DNA of 50,713 nucleotides from an uncultured Alphaproteobacteria bacterium. Its GTDB lineage: Bacteria > Pseudomonadota > Alphaproteobacteria > RF32 > CAG-239. This document shows positions 15,177 to 24,960 of the stretch, piece by piece. How positions within the stretch are numbered: the stretch's first letter is position 1; the number at the start of each line of letters is the position of its first letter. A program made the translations under genes and the position numbers. The notes below the pieces were generated by a model. That model searched no databases, was not told the DNA's origin, and saw only the letters and a list, made by a program, of their open reading frames with translations. The stretch is taken from the NCBI GenBank assembly GCA_944392255.1, contig CALXVY010000009.1, positions 1-50,713 of the forward strand, given 5' to 3'.

Positions 15177-18100
15177 CTAGTCCTCGAGTAATTGATTGAG
15201 TTTGTTGACATAATTTTTGATAGTTTCTACGCGCAAGGCATAACTGTCAAGATTTTTCTCTATAAACAACTTCTGATCAGGGCGAATCTTAATGGCTCCA
15301 AACTGACGAGCGACAAAATCTATCAATTTTTCCGGTTTGGCAAAGGTATTGTTTCGCAAAGTAATCAAAATTCCCTTAGCTCCGGCATCAATTTTCTCAA
15401 TATTTGCCTTACGGCAAAGTTGTTTTATCTCAACCGTCTTCAAAAGGTTATCCACCTCAACGGGCAATGGTCCGAAGCGGTCTATCAATTCTTCTCTGAT
15501 ATCATCCAAACCGGCTTTGTCTTCAATATCGCCAATGCGTTTATATAGCCCCAAACGAACACCCAAATCTCTAACATAGGTTTCGGGAATCATAATCGGG
15601 ATACCGGTGGTAATTTGCGGTGCCCAATCTGTTGCCATAGATGTTTCTTCTTTCTCGCCTTTTGTACCTTGAGTCTTGAGACGCATAATTTCTTCTTCCA
15701 ACATATGTTGGTACAAAGCAATACCCACTTCTTTGATGTGGCCGGATTGCTCCTCCCCCAAGATGTTGCCCGAACCTCGGATATCCATATCATGGCTGGC
15801 CAATGAGAAACCAGCGCCCAAAGAATCCAATGCTTGCAAAATGTTCAATCTTCTTTCGGCAATCGGTTTCAAAGCCTTTTGTTTGGGCACGGTAAAGTAG
15901 CAATAGCCCCTCACCTTGCCGCGACCGACACGCCCTTTGAGCTGATACAACTGAGCCAAACCAAACATATCTGCCCGATGGACAATCATGGTGTTCACGC
16001 TCGGCATATCAATACCGGATTCAATGATGGTGGTGGAAAGCAATAAATCTGCCTTGCCATCGGCAAAATCGTTCATCACGTTTTCAAGCTGTTTGACCGG
16101 CATTTGTCCATGTGCCACCAAAATTTTGACATCAGGCACCAGTTCGCGCAATTCTTTTTCCACACCGAAAATATCCGACACGCGCGGACAAACAAAGAAG
16201 GTTTGACCATGGCGGAATTTTTCGCGATAGATTGCTTCTTTTATCATTACCTTATCAAAAGGCATGACGAAAGTACGCGCGGCTAATCTATCTACCGGCG
16301 GGGTAGCAATCAAGCTCAGTTGCTTAACGCCTGTCAAAGAAAGTTGCAAGGTTCTCGGAATCGGGGTTGCAGTCATAGTCAAAACGTGAACATCAGACTT
16401 GATAGATTTCAATTTCTCTTTATGAGCCACGCCAAAGTGCTGCTCCTCATCAATAATCAGCAAACCCAAATTGCAGAATTTGATATCTTTGGCAAGCAAA
16501 GCATGGGTGCCAATCACAATCTCAACCGAGCCCTCTTCCAAACCTTTTTTGGTTTCGGCGGCTTCTTTTGGGGTGACCAAACGAGAGAGCATTCTCACTC
16601 TTATCGGAAAACCTTCCATGCGCTTTTTGAAGTTGATATAGTGCTGGCGGGCAAGCAAGGTTGTCGGTACAATCAAGGCCACCTGTGCCCCACTGGCGGC
16701 AACGGCAAAGGCTGCTCTTAAGGCAACTTCTGTTTTGCCAAAGCCGACATCGCCACAGACCAATCTATCCATCGGCACGGTATCGGCCAAATCTTGCAAA
16801 ACATCGCTTATGGCATTCAACTGGTCATCGGTTTCGGAATATGGAAAACGAGAGCAAAATTCATCATACATGCCTTGCGGAGCAATAAAGCTATCGGCTT
16901 TTTTCAAATGACGTTCGGCGGCAATTTTAATCAGCTTTTCGGCAATATCTTTAATGCGCTGTTTAACTTTTGCTTTCTTGGCCTGCCATGCCAAACCACC
17001 CAATGTATCGAGCTGAATATTATCATCATCCAAACCGTAGCGCGACAAAACATCAATATTTTCTACCGGTACAAAAAGTTTGGCATCATTAGCATATAAA
17101 ATTTTCAAACAATCGTGCGGGGCACCACCGGCGGTGATATTCTCCAACCCCATAAATTTACCGATACCATGTTCAATATGAACGACCAATTCGCCAACGC
17201 TCAAAGAGCCGACATCGGCAATAAAATCTTTACTGGATGCTTTTTTCTTGGTGGCACGATGTTGACGTTCGCCTAAAACATCTTGCTCGGAAATAAAGCA
17301 CAAACCATCGCCTCTAAAACCATGCGGCAGATTCAAAACCACCATAGCGGTGCGTTTATTTTCCGGATGATTGGCATCTTTCCAACTATCGGCAAAATAT
17401 AAATTTTCAATGCCGTGTTCATGCATTAAGGTAAATAACCTATCGCGAGAACCTTCGGAATAACAACAAATTACACGGCGAAGTTTATTATTTTCCTTAA
17501 GATATTCATCTAGTTCTTTATACACTTCTTGCAGGTTGACGTTTTTGGCTTGAGCAAAACTACGCCCCGGTAACACTCCGGCATTGACCGTATTGTCATT
17601 TTCAGCCAAAGTCATGGAGGTGAAATAAACAGCTTCTTTTTTCTTGAAAATATCGGTGATTTCTTTTTCGGTCAGATACAATAATTCGGGCGCAATCGGG
17701 CGGTAAATATCCACCTCGTTAACCGACTTAACATTCAAAGCCTCTAAACGCGCCTGATAATAATCGGCAATACTCTCGCATTTGGACTTAACTGCTTCCA
17801 AAACATTGCGACCGACAATCACTTTGGCTTGCGGCAGATAGGCAAAAATATCAGGCAAAGCTTCTTCATAGAAAAACGGCAGCCAGTTTTCCATACCCAA
17901 ATGTTTCACGCCATTACTGATATCGGCATAAATTTCATCATCTTTAAATGCGGCGCCGAAAGCCTCGCGATATTTGGTGCGGAAAGACTTGATGGTGTTT
18001 TCATCCAAGGTTACCTCGCCCATCACCTGAAAAGTATAATGGCTGAGTTCACCCGTGGTGCGTTGGGTCATGGCATCAAATGTACGGATACGTTCAACCT

Positions 18101-18659
18101 CATCATCAAACATATCAATACGCAACGGCTCATCGGTGCCAACCGGAAAGATATCAATAATATCTCCGCGAACGGCATATTCTCCAGGTTCAATCACTTG
18201 CTCAACGCGGTTATAGCCATTGATGGCAGCATAATGCACAAAATCATTAAAGCTCAGCTTATTACCGACTTTGACTTGTCTTATGGCGTTTAAGAAAATT
18301 TTTTGCGGCGGCAGTTTTTGCAAAACCGAGCCGACACTTGCCAATATCACACGTGATTTTTTCGGCTGCGGGTTGCTGACAATTGCGGTCAGTGTTTCTA
18401 TTCTTTGGGCAACGATATTGATGTTGGGCGAAACTCTATCATAAGGCACGGTATCCCATGACGGCAGCAACAAAACCTCTAAATCGGGATTAAGCCAGCG
18501 CAACATATCGGCGGCGCGCTCCATAGAAATACCGTCACTCAAAATATATAAAATATCTTGCTTTTTCTTTTGGCTGAATTTTTCTGCCAGCACGGCATCA
18601 TAGCCATCCGGCACGGAAGAAATGATTTTGCCTTTTAACTTTTCAATATCGTCCAACAT
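15177..18659 (-). CDS. mfd: Transcription-repair coupling factor Mfd
   Basis: A 1160-aa superfamily 2 translocase that removes stalled RNA polymerase and recruits UvrA. The UvrB-like N-terminal module is followed by the RNAP-interaction domain (VGELVVHIEHGIGKFMGLE). The motor has Walker A GDVGFGKTEVALRAA, DEEQHFG, MTATPIPRTLQLSL and the RecG/Mfd-like motif IHRADMFGLAQLYQLKGRVGR; a C-terminal TRCF domain ends the protein. Length is typical. No clear Shine-Dalgarno precedes the ATG. recG is divergent 84 bp away. Confidence 0.97.
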   Translation of the reverse strand: MLDDIEKLKGKIISSVPDGYDAVLAEKFSQKKKQDILYILSDGISMERAADMLRWLNPDLEVLLLPSWDTVPYDRVSPNINIVAQRIETLTAIVSNPQPKKSRVILASVGSVLQKLPPQKIFLNAIRQVKVGNKLSFNDFVHYAAINGYNRVEQVIEPGEYAVRGDIIDIFPVGTDEPLRIDMFDDEVERIRTFDAMTQRTTGELSHYTFQVMGEVTLDENTIKSFRTKYREAFGAAFKDDEIYADISNGVKHLGMENWLPFFYEEALPDIFAYLPQAKVIVGRNVLEAVKSKCESIADYYQARLEALNVKSVNEVDIYRPIAPELLYLTEKEITDIFKKKEAVYFTSMTLAENDNTVNAGVLPGRSFAQAKNVNLQEVYKELDEYLKENNKLRRVICCYSEGSRDRLFTLMHEHGIENLYFADSWKDANHPENKRTAMVVLNLPHGFRGDGLCFISEQDVLGERQHRATKKKASSKDFIADVGSLSVGELVVHIEHGIGKFMGLENITAGGAPHDCLKILYANDAKLFVPVENIDVLSRYGLDDDNIQLDTLGGLAWQAKKAKVKQRIKDIAEKLIKIAAERHLKKADSFIAPQGMYDEFCSRFPYSETDDQLNAISDVLQDLADTVPMDRLVCGDVGFGKTEVALRAAFAVAASGAQVALIVPTTLLARQHYINFKKRMEGFPIRVRMLSRLVTPKEAAETKKGLEEGSVEIVIGTHALLAKDIKFCNLGLLIIDEEQHFGVAHKEKLKSIKSDVHVLTMTATPIPRTLQLSLTGVKQLSLIATPPVDRLAARTFVMPFDKVMIKEAIYREKFRHGQTFFVCPRVSDIFGVEKELRELVPDVKILVAHGQMPVKQLENVMNDFADGKADLLLSTTIIESGIDMPSVNTMIVHRADMFGLAQLYQLKGRVGRGKVRGYCYFTVPKQKALKPIAERRLNILQALDSLGAGFSLASHDMDIRGSGNILGEEQSGHIKEVGIALYQHMLEEEIMRLKTQGTKGEKEETSMATDWAPQITTGIPIMIPETYVRDLGVRLGLYKRIGDIEDKAGLDDIREELIDRFGPLPVEVDNLLKTVEIKQLCRKANIEKIDAGAKGILITLRNNTFAKPEKLIDFVARQFGAIKIRPDQKLFIEKNLDSYALRVETIKNYVNKLNQLLED

Positions 18660-18743
18660 TTTTTTATTTCTGTTATTTACTTAACCGAATAAACTATATA
18701 CAATATGCGCATAAGTACAACCATTTTTTTGAAAAAAAAGCAG

Positions 18744-20822
18744 ATGCGTCCCGAGATTTTATATCCCTTATTTGGCTCACTTACTTCCATCGGCGGATTG
18801 GGAGAAAAAAGTGCTAAGCTTTTGCAAAATTTGGATTGCCGCCTGATTAAAGACCTTATCTTTCATCTGCCGTCAAATATGGTTGATCGTCGCTATTCGC
18901 CAAAGCTTGCCGATGCTATTCCGGAGCGTGTGGCAACGCTCAAAGTGAAAGTGATTGAGCATATTGCGCCACAAAAAAAATCGCAACCCTACAAGGTGAT
19001 TGCCGCTGATGAAACCGAGCAAATCATCATCAGTTTTTTTAAGGCTTATCCCTCCACCATTCAAAAAAATCTGCCGCTCAATCAATGGGTGGCTATCAGT
19101 GGCAAGCTTGAGAAATTTAACAATTCTTTGCAAATGAGTCATCCTGACTATATTGTTCCTGCCGCGCAGATTGATAGTATTCGCACGATTGAACCGGTTT
19201 ATCCGCTCACTGCCGGCATCAGCAACAAGATGCTTCGTAAATGGATTTTGCAAGCCCTTGCCCGCACGCCAAAGCTTGACGAATGGATTGATGAAAACTT
19301 GCTCAAAGAGAAAAAATGGCTCTCTTTTAATCAATCTCTACTCAACTTGCACCATCCGCAATATCTCGCCGATTTGGACATTAATTCACCTGAGCGTCAG
19401 CGCCTCGCTTATGATGAGCTACTTGCCAACCAACTCACCCTTGCCATCGCCCGACAAAAAATAAAAAAGCAAGCCGGTCGCTCACTCAAAGGCAACGGTC
19501 TCTTACGCAAAAAACTTATGGAGATTTTACCGTTCAAACTTACGGAAGCACAAGAAAAAGTACTTCGCGAAATTTTTGCCGATCAAGCCTCGCCTTTCCG
19601 TATGCTTCGACTTTTGCAAGGTGATGTCGGCTGCGGTAAAACCATTGTGGCATTTTTCTCCATGCTCAATGCGATTGAATGCGGGGCTCAAGCCGCCATT
19701 ATGGCGCCGACCGAAATTTTAGCCAAGCAGCACCAAGAAACTATCGCACCCCTATGTGAAGAACTCGGTATCACCTGTGCGCTTTTAACCGGCAAGACCA
19801 AACCAAAACAACGCAAAGAAATTCTTGCTCAATTGGAAGAAGGCAAAATCAACATTCTTATCGGCACGCACGCCCTTTTTCAAGAGAACGTCATTTTCAA
19901 AAACCTTGCCTATGCTGTGATTGATGAGCAGCATCGCTTTGGTGTACACCAACGTCTTAACTTCTCCAATAAAGGCAACAAAGCCGATATTTTGGTTATG
20001 ACCGCGACTCCTATTCCGAGAACACTTCTACTAACGGCATACGGAGATATGGAATATTCCAAAATCGACCAAGTGCCGGAAGGGCGTCAGCCGGTTTCTA
20101 CCCTTGTGATGCCGATTGATAAAATTCATGATGTCGTCTCCGCCCTTGCTCGTAAACTGCAACAAGGAGCGCGGGCTTATTGGGTTTGTCCCCTTGTCGA
20201 AGAATCGGAAAAAATTGACCTTGCCGCCGCCGAAGAGCGTTACGAATCGCTCAAAAAATATTTTGGCGACCAAGTCGGTCTTGTTCACGGCAAGATGAAA
20301 GAGGCGGAAAAAGATGCGGTAATGGAAAAATTCAAAAAAGGAGAAATTTCTCTCCTTGTTGCCACAACCGTAATTGAAGTGGGCGTCAATGTTCCTGAAG
20401 CCACCCTCATGATTATTGAACATGCCGAGCGCTTCGGCTTAGCGCAACTACACCAACTGCGCGGACGTATTAAGCGTGGTTTTCAGGCTTCTACTTGTAT
20501 TCTGCTCTATTCACACCCGCTTTCGGAAACCTCGCGCGCGCGCCTCAACATTATGAAAGAAACCGAAGATGGTTTTCGTATTGCCGAAGAAGATCTTGAC
20601 CTGCGCGGCGGCGGTGAGTTGCTCGGTACCAAGCAAAGCGGTTTTAATACCTTCAAACTGGCAGACCTTTCCGTGCATAAAGGTCTTCTCCTTACAGCCT
20701 CACAAGATGCCAAACTTTTTATCGCACAAGACCCTGATTTTACCTCTCCACGAGGCAAAGCACTTAAAAACCTGCTCTACCTCTTTGAACGTGATGAAGC
20801 AGTTAAAACCTATAACCAATAA
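18744..20822 (+). CDS. recG: ATP-dependent DNA helicase RecG
   Basis: A 692-aa branch-migrating helicase that acts on stalled forks and Holliday junctions. It has a wedge domain (about 50-150), Walker A LLQGDVGCGKTIVAF, DEQH in VIDEQHRFGVHQRL, MTATPIPRTLLLTAYGDM and the helix GLAQLHQLRGRIKRG. The start MRPEILYPLF at 18744 fits the family; an upstream in-frame ATG at 18705 would add 13 residues without similarity. The ribosome binding site is weak at either start. Confidence 0.95.
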   Translation: MRPEILYPLFGSLTSIGGLGEKSAKLLQNLDCRLIKDLIFHLPSNMVDRRYSPKLADAIPERVATLKVKVIEHIAPQKKSQPYKVIAADETEQIIISFFKAYPSTIQKNLPLNQWVAISGKLEKFNNSLQMSHPDYIVPAAQIDSIRTIEPVYPLTAGISNKMLRKWILQALARTPKLDEWIDENLLKEKKWLSFNQSLLNLHHPQYLADLDINSPERQRLAYDELLANQLTLAIARQKIKKQAGRSLKGNGLLRKKLMEILPFKLTEAQEKVLREIFADQASPFRMLRLLQGDVGCGKTIVAFFSMLNAIECGAQAAIMAPTEILAKQHQETIAPLCEELGITCALLTGKTKPKQRKEILAQLEEGKINILIGTHALFQENVIFKNLAYAVIDEQHRFGVHQRLNFSNKGNKADILVMTATPIPRTLLLTAYGDMEYSKIDQVPEGRQPVSTLVMPIDKIHDVVSALARKLQQGARAYWVCPLVEESEKIDLAAAEERYESLKKYFGDQVGLVHGKMKEAEKDAVMEKFKKGEISLLVATTVIEVGVNVPEATLMIIEHAERFGLAQLHQLRGRIKRGFQASTCILLYSHPLSETSRARLNIMKETEDGFRIAEEDLDLRGGGELLGTKQSGFNTFKLADLSVHKGLLLTASQDAKLFIAQDPDFTSPRGKALKNLLYLFERDEAVKTYNQ

Positions 20823-20826
20823 AAAA

Positions 20827-20850
20827 GAGGGATGACTCACGTCAGCCCTC
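20827..20850 (+). terminator. Weak stem-loop after recG
   Basis: GAGGGATGAC and GTCAGCCCTC pair with one internal mismatch around TCAC. No good T-run follows, so termination strength is uncertain. Confidence 0.4.
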
Positions 20851-20938
20851 CTTCACTGAATACAAAATAAAACATAGAAGAATGATTTTCATCAATTCCT
20901 CTAGCATTCATCTAATGAGCTAGTAACATTTTTATTTA

Positions 20939-21517
20939 TTATGGAACTATTGTAATTTGCTGAGTCTGCAATAAAGAATATGTCGTTTCTGAATTGTTTT
21001 TGTTTACCAGAAAAGCATAATCTCCACGATGTGGCTTCAGCCATACCTGCTGATTATCAACTTGAGCCGATACAATTTCAAGTCCAGGAATTTTGAAATA
21101 GTTTTGCTGTAGTTCAATATCAGACATGGCTACGAATGCTTTGATTTGCATTTCGGCCTGTTCTTTGTTTCTACATCTTTTTCCGGATGAAAAGCTCTCT
21201 TTACTGAGAACTATCTCATCATTTTCTATTTCTGCAGTTAAAATTCCCCGATGATAGGCCTTGCCCATTTCATAATCAGGTGTTTGGGGCATATCTTCAA
21301 AAATATTTATACTCATCTGCAATGGCGAGTAAATCAGATATTTAATCTCGTTAGCCTTCTGAGCATCAATTACAAGTCCCGGCACATAGTCCATTACTGA
21401 AGTACTAAACAATAATTTGACTTCCGGATTTCCCAAGTTGTATCCTTGCAACTCATCCATAAATAGATTGGTCAACATTGTCTTTACTTCTGCTTTGTTT
21501 ACAATTTTTCTTTCCAT
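20939..21517 (-). CDS. Hypothetical protein, 192 aa
   Basis: I do not recognise it. It is soluble, with no signal peptide. It alternates strands and helices and contains QKANEIKYLIYSPLQMSIN and a C-terminal stretch VWLKPHRGDYAFLVNKN. The sequence before the ATG is A-rich with no Shine-Dalgarno, unlike its neighbours. It sits in an accessory block with another unknown protein and may be a recent arrival. Confidence 0.6.
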   Translation of the reverse strand: MERKIVNKAEVKTMLTNLFMDELQGYNLGNPEVKLLFSTSVMDYVPGLVIDAQKANEIKYLIYSPLQMSINIFEDMPQTPDYEMGKAYHRGILTAEIENDEIVLSKESFSSGKRCRNKEQAEMQIKAFVAMSDIELQQNYFKIPGLEIVSAQVDNQQVWLKPHRGDYAFLVNKNNSETTYSLLQTQQITIVP

Positions 21518-21601
21518 AGCTTTTAATTTTTAAATTATACAACAAAAAATAATAAAATTCGCAAAAGGGAATTTATTACGTCATTAGACAAAAGTCAACA
21601 A

Positions 21602-21637
21602 AAAAAATACCTCCGTTTGGTGACGGAGGTATTTTTT
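21602..21637 (-). terminator. Strong intrinsic terminator
   Basis: Perfect stem of CCTCCGT and ACGGAGG extended by A/T pairs on both sides, loop TTGGTG. It ends the gene at 21651-22112 and can also act on the plus strand. Confidence 0.9.
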
Positions 21638-21650
21638 TATCCTCTATATT

Positions 21651-22112
21651 TTAAGATAGTTCCATTGCCATTTCTTTGTACACCATATTTGTTTTAGGTC
21701 TGTCTTTTTCTTTTTGTTTTTTCTGATAGCTATCATATTCTTTATAAAAACCATCTATTGTGTGTTTTTTATCCATTTTTAAATAGGTATCCATAGCAAT
21801 AACCGCATAATCTTTGGGTTTTGGGGACATTATATTAAGCATATCTAATACCGCTTTTTTCTTTGCTACACTTTTCATCTTATCTATTTTGGGTAAAGCC
21901 ATCATGGCCTTTTGATCATATAACTTAATTCTGTATTTGGCTTTACTACTTTCTAAAAACGCAACCGCAGGATTGGACGGGAGTTCTAGTTCTGATAACT
22001 TACAGTCTTTTCCAGCAATATGATAAAATTGTTCAAATAACTGTTCTTTGGTTAAGCTCTCCGCTGACAGTTTTTCTACGAATACACTTCCGACAGTTCT
22101 TTTTTCTCCCAT
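21651..22112 (-). CDS. Hypothetical protein, 153 aa
   Basis: I do not recognise it. It is a basic, helical, soluble protein with Lys-rich segments (DKMKSVAKKKAVLDML; YDSYQKKQKEKDRPK). There are no membrane or export signals. It has its own terminator and is separated from its neighbours, so it is probably a single-gene unit. Confidence 0.6.
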   Translation of the reverse strand: MGEKRTVGSVFVEKLSAESLTKEQLFEQFYHIAGKDCKLSELELPSNPAVAFLESSKAKYRIKLYDQKAMMALPKIDKMKSVAKKKAVLDMLNIMSPKPKDYAVIAMDTYLKMDKKHTIDGFYKEYDSYQKKQKEKDRPKTNMVYKEMAMELS

Positions 22113-22200
22113 AATAATCCTCCCCTGTTTACTGTTCTTTTATAGGTTTTATTTTACCACATTTAATCGACCAGCTCAAGTTTTATCAGCAATAAAAAGG

Positions 22201-23277
22201 CTATCTAATCACTTTTTTTAATATCGTTTCCGTTTCTACTAAATGAACCGCTTTTAAAAAACTATCTTTTTCACTCAAAACGGTATAATAATCTTTCTTA
22301 ACCATGGGAGCTTGTTGCAAAGCTTGGATATATTGTTCTTTGGGTAATGGATCTGAGGCTACATATTCAAAAAAACCGCTCGTTAATAAAAAATTGCGAA
22401 TCTTATCTATTGCCGGATTGTTTTGCAATAAACCACAAAGATAAGTAGACACACCCACTTGAATTCCATGCAGATGCGGACGTTTGCATATATTATCTAA
22501 GGCATGTGCAATTAAATGTTCTGCTCCGCTCGCCGGCCTTGATGTTCCAGCTATTTCCATAGAAACACCGCTTAATAATAATGAGGTGCTTAAATTGCGC
22601 AAAAATTCCGAACTCTCCAAATTGTACTGCGGCATAGATAACAATATATCAATGGAATTATACGCCAACATGGCCGAAAAATCATTATATCTTTCATAAC
22701 CCTTGCGAAATGCAACTTTCCAATCCCATAAAGCCGTAAGTTTAGAAATCATATCCCCCATGCCCGAATATAAAAACATTTTTGGACTTTTGGAGACTAT
22801 ATCTAAATCTATTATCACTCCAAACGGAATACTCGACTTTACACTGGTTCTTCTACCATCAACCAACAATGATGTATTGGGACTGCAAAAACCATCATTG
22901 GATATGGATGTTGGAACAGATATAAACGGCTTTTTTAATAAATGAGCACAATATTTGGCAAAATCTATTACTTTTCCGCCTCCAATTCCAATAATGGCAT
23001 CTGTATTGCGCGGTAAATTAAATGCAACTTTATCTACTTCTTCAATATTGATATACTGAACTATCTTGTTGCAAACTATCTCAATATCATGCTGTTCAAA
23101 ACCTTTATATAATTTTCCGCCTATCAGTTCTTCTAAACCATCACTCCAAAATAATGCGACATTGGACATTCCTTTATCAATTAAATATTTACCGATACGA
23201 CCTATTTTTCCATAGCCGATTTTTACCAGATAAGGGATATTGATTTGACGATTGGTAAAGAAATGTTGATATGGCAT
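22201..23277 (-). CDS. sn-Glycerol-1-phosphate dehydrogenase-like (EgsA/AraM family) Fe/Zn dehydrogenase
   Basis: A 358-aa protein from the ATG at 23277, which follows a strong GGAGG; an upstream in-frame extension has no family similarity. The NAD(P) loop is IIGIGGGKVIDFAKY (about 95-109), and VPTSISNDGFCSPNTS (121-136) is the signature of glycerol-1-phosphate dehydrogenases. Likely metal ligands are Asp174 (GMGDMISK), His254 (GAEHLIAH) and His270 (PHLHG). The family reduces dihydroxyacetone phosphate to sn-glycerol-1-phosphate. This is unexpected in an alphaproteobacterium and might feed a polymer or unusual lipid, which is inference. Confidence 0.82.
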   Translation of the reverse strand: MPYQHFFTNRQINIPYLVKIGYGKIGRIGKYLIDKGMSNVALFWSDGLEELIGGKLYKGFEQHDIEIVCNKIVQYINIEEVDKVAFNLPRNTDAIIGIGGGKVIDFAKYCAHLLKKPFISVPTSISNDGFCSPNTSLLVDGRRTSVKSSIPFGVIIDLDIVSKSPKMFLYSGMGDMISKLTALWDWKVAFRKGYERYNDFSAMLAYNSIDILLSMPQYNLESSEFLRNLSTSLLLSGVSMEIAGTSRPASGAEHLIAHALDNICKRPHLHGIQVGVSTYLCGLLQNNPAIDKIRNFLLTSGFFEYVASDPLPKEQYIQALQQAPMVKKDYYTVLSEKDSFLKAVHLVETETILKKVIR

Positions 23278-23370
23278 AATTTCCTCCAATTCACAGAAAA
23301 TGTTTACATATAATATATTTAACATAGATTTTTTTATCTTGCCATAAAAAAACCTGTAAGAATGTAAAAA

Positions 23371-23395
23371 AAAGAGCCTGTAAAACAAGCTCTTT
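23371..23395 (-). terminator. Intrinsic terminator
   Basis: AAAGAGC (23371-23377) pairs with GCTCTTT (23389-23395). An A-tract on the plus strand before it gives a T-tract on the minus strand. It ends the 452-aa gene at 23403. Confidence 0.7.
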
Positions 23396-23402
23396 GATGA
23401 GG

Positions 23403-24761
23403 CTATACGCGTTTGGTTTGATTTTGATGAAGCAGAAATGCAAAATATGTTTTATTCATTTTTTCTTGCATGATATTTATTTTATCTATTGCTAAATCAT
23501 TGGCTTTGGATTTTATGCTTTCACCTAAATCACAAAAATAACCATTTTGAACCGGAAGTTGGTCTAGTTTATCAATGTCCATTCTGGCAATTCTATTGTT
23601 ATTATACGCCATTAAATAAGCTTTGTTATCACCAGAGCCAATCACCGTCATACGGTGTAAATTTCCCTCTTTATTTTTAATCCAAACCATATAAATGCCG
23701 TATTGATTGCGCTTCAATTTTTCTTTCAAATCTTTGCGTAAATTTCTTGAATAATGACTACGAAAAGTTTGTTTGTTAGATTGACATGCATGCGGATTTG
23801 GAACTTGCAACAATAAATCTTTGCAAGCTTTTGCAACATAATCTTCGGGGTTTGAGCGTTTATCCAATACCTTTAAAAATGTGGCATAAGACATAGATTC
23901 ACAACTTGAATGCGGAACAATGTGAGGTGCTTTGCCATATTTACCAATTAGTCTTTCTTGCTCCAAATAAAATTGTCTGCGATTGGTCTTTGAGCTTTGT
24001 AATGTTTGAATATTTTCTTTAAATTGAGAAATCAAATCTTGAACAAAATATTTGTAATTTTTCTCGTTTTCTTTCAATCCTCGATAAAATTCTGCCTGAT
24101 ATGGCGGCATGACACTATCAACCTTTTCCGATACGGGCAATTGCATTTGTTTGATGATATATGTTGTGTCTTGAGGGCCATATTCAGAATTTGTCAGAGG
24201 CTTTATTTTTTCTTGCCCAATTTTTTTATTTTGCAAAAAACTGGTCGTATTGCAGTTGCCAAAAGATAAAACGGCTAAACCTGCAGCTGCGGCATATTTC
24301 ATCGTATTCAAAACTGTTTGATGCGATTTTTTTAGCTTAGCTTTCATCTTAGCCCAAAAACTATCCGGAGTTTTTTCTTTTACTTCTATGACTCGAGGTC
24401 TGCTTTCTGCCATATTTTGAGTTTTGGATATTTTGACCTCTTTGCTCGCTGAAGTATTGGCTTGTTTGAAACTTATACTTTGCGCTTTTTTATATGCCTG
24501 TACTACCCCATAAGATAATGCATATTTTTCTTGTCGGCATTTTTGAAAGAAATCTTGTACCATTTCAAAAAATTCTTCTTGAGCTGACGCATCAACAATT
24601 TTCTTTTCTGAGGCAACGTTTCTTAAAATCTGCTCTAAATTTTTCATTAGCACATTTACTCGACGTTTTTTCTCAACACCTTTAAAACTAAAACGGCAAT
24701 AAAAATTGCGCATTTTTTTTACATCTTCACTATCAATATATCTACTATCTTTACTCTTCAT
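23403..24761 (-). CDS. Membrane-anchored protein with possible Cys/His catalytic pair
   Basis: A 452-aa protein without a family I can name. Residues 1-150 are basic and helical, then one hydrophobic segment (about 155-170, ending SFGNCNTTSF), then a C-terminal domain of about 280 residues. That domain contains Cys287 in HSSCESMSYATFLKVL, His369 in GNLHRMTVIGSG and Asn387-389 in LMAYNNN, in the order seen in papain-like peptidases and transglutaminases. This is pattern reading only. The start has an A/G-rich ribosome binding site. The gene has its own terminator. Confidence 0.6.
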   Translation of the reverse strand: MKSKDSRYIDSEDVKKMRNFYCRFSFKGVEKKRRVNVLMKNLEQILRNVASEKKIVDASAQEEFFEMVQDFFQKCRQEKYALSYGVVQAYKKAQSISFKQANTSASKEVKISKTQNMAESRPRVIEVKEKTPDSFWAKMKAKLKKSHQTVLNTMKYAAAAGLAVLSFGNCNTTSFLQNKKIGQEKIKPLTNSEYGPQDTTYIIKQMQLPVSEKVDSVMPPYQAEFYRGLKENEKNYKYFVQDLISQFKENIQTLQSSKTNRRQFYLEQERLIGKYGKAPHIVPHSSCESMSYATFLKVLDKRSNPEDYVAKACKDLLLQVPNPHACQSNKQTFRSHYSRNLRKDLKEKLKRNQYGIYMVWIKNKEGNLHRMTVIGSGDNKAYLMAYNNNRIARMDIDKLDQLPVQNGYFCDLGESIKSKANDLAIDKINIMQEKMNKTYFAFLLHQNQTKRV

Positions 24762-24909
24762 TTCTTCTTCTTTTTCTTATCTATTTACCTGTAATGAACT
24801 TCACGAAAATACACATTTTTTTTTGATTGTAAACACCTATTTTGCAATTTAACATAAATGAAACATATTTTTGTTTTTACGTCATTTTTTATACAAAATT
24901 CCACAAAAA

Positions 24910-24936
24910 AAGAGTCTATTTTGACAATAGACTCTT
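24910..24936 (-). terminator. Terminator of the ATP synthase operon
   Basis: AAGAGTCTATT and AATAGACTCTT form a perfect 11-bp stem with loop TTGAC. The A-run before it gives T-run on the minus strand. It lies 25 nt after atpC. Confidence 0.9.
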
Positions 24937-24960
24937 CTTTTTGTTTATTTTGGAAATTTG

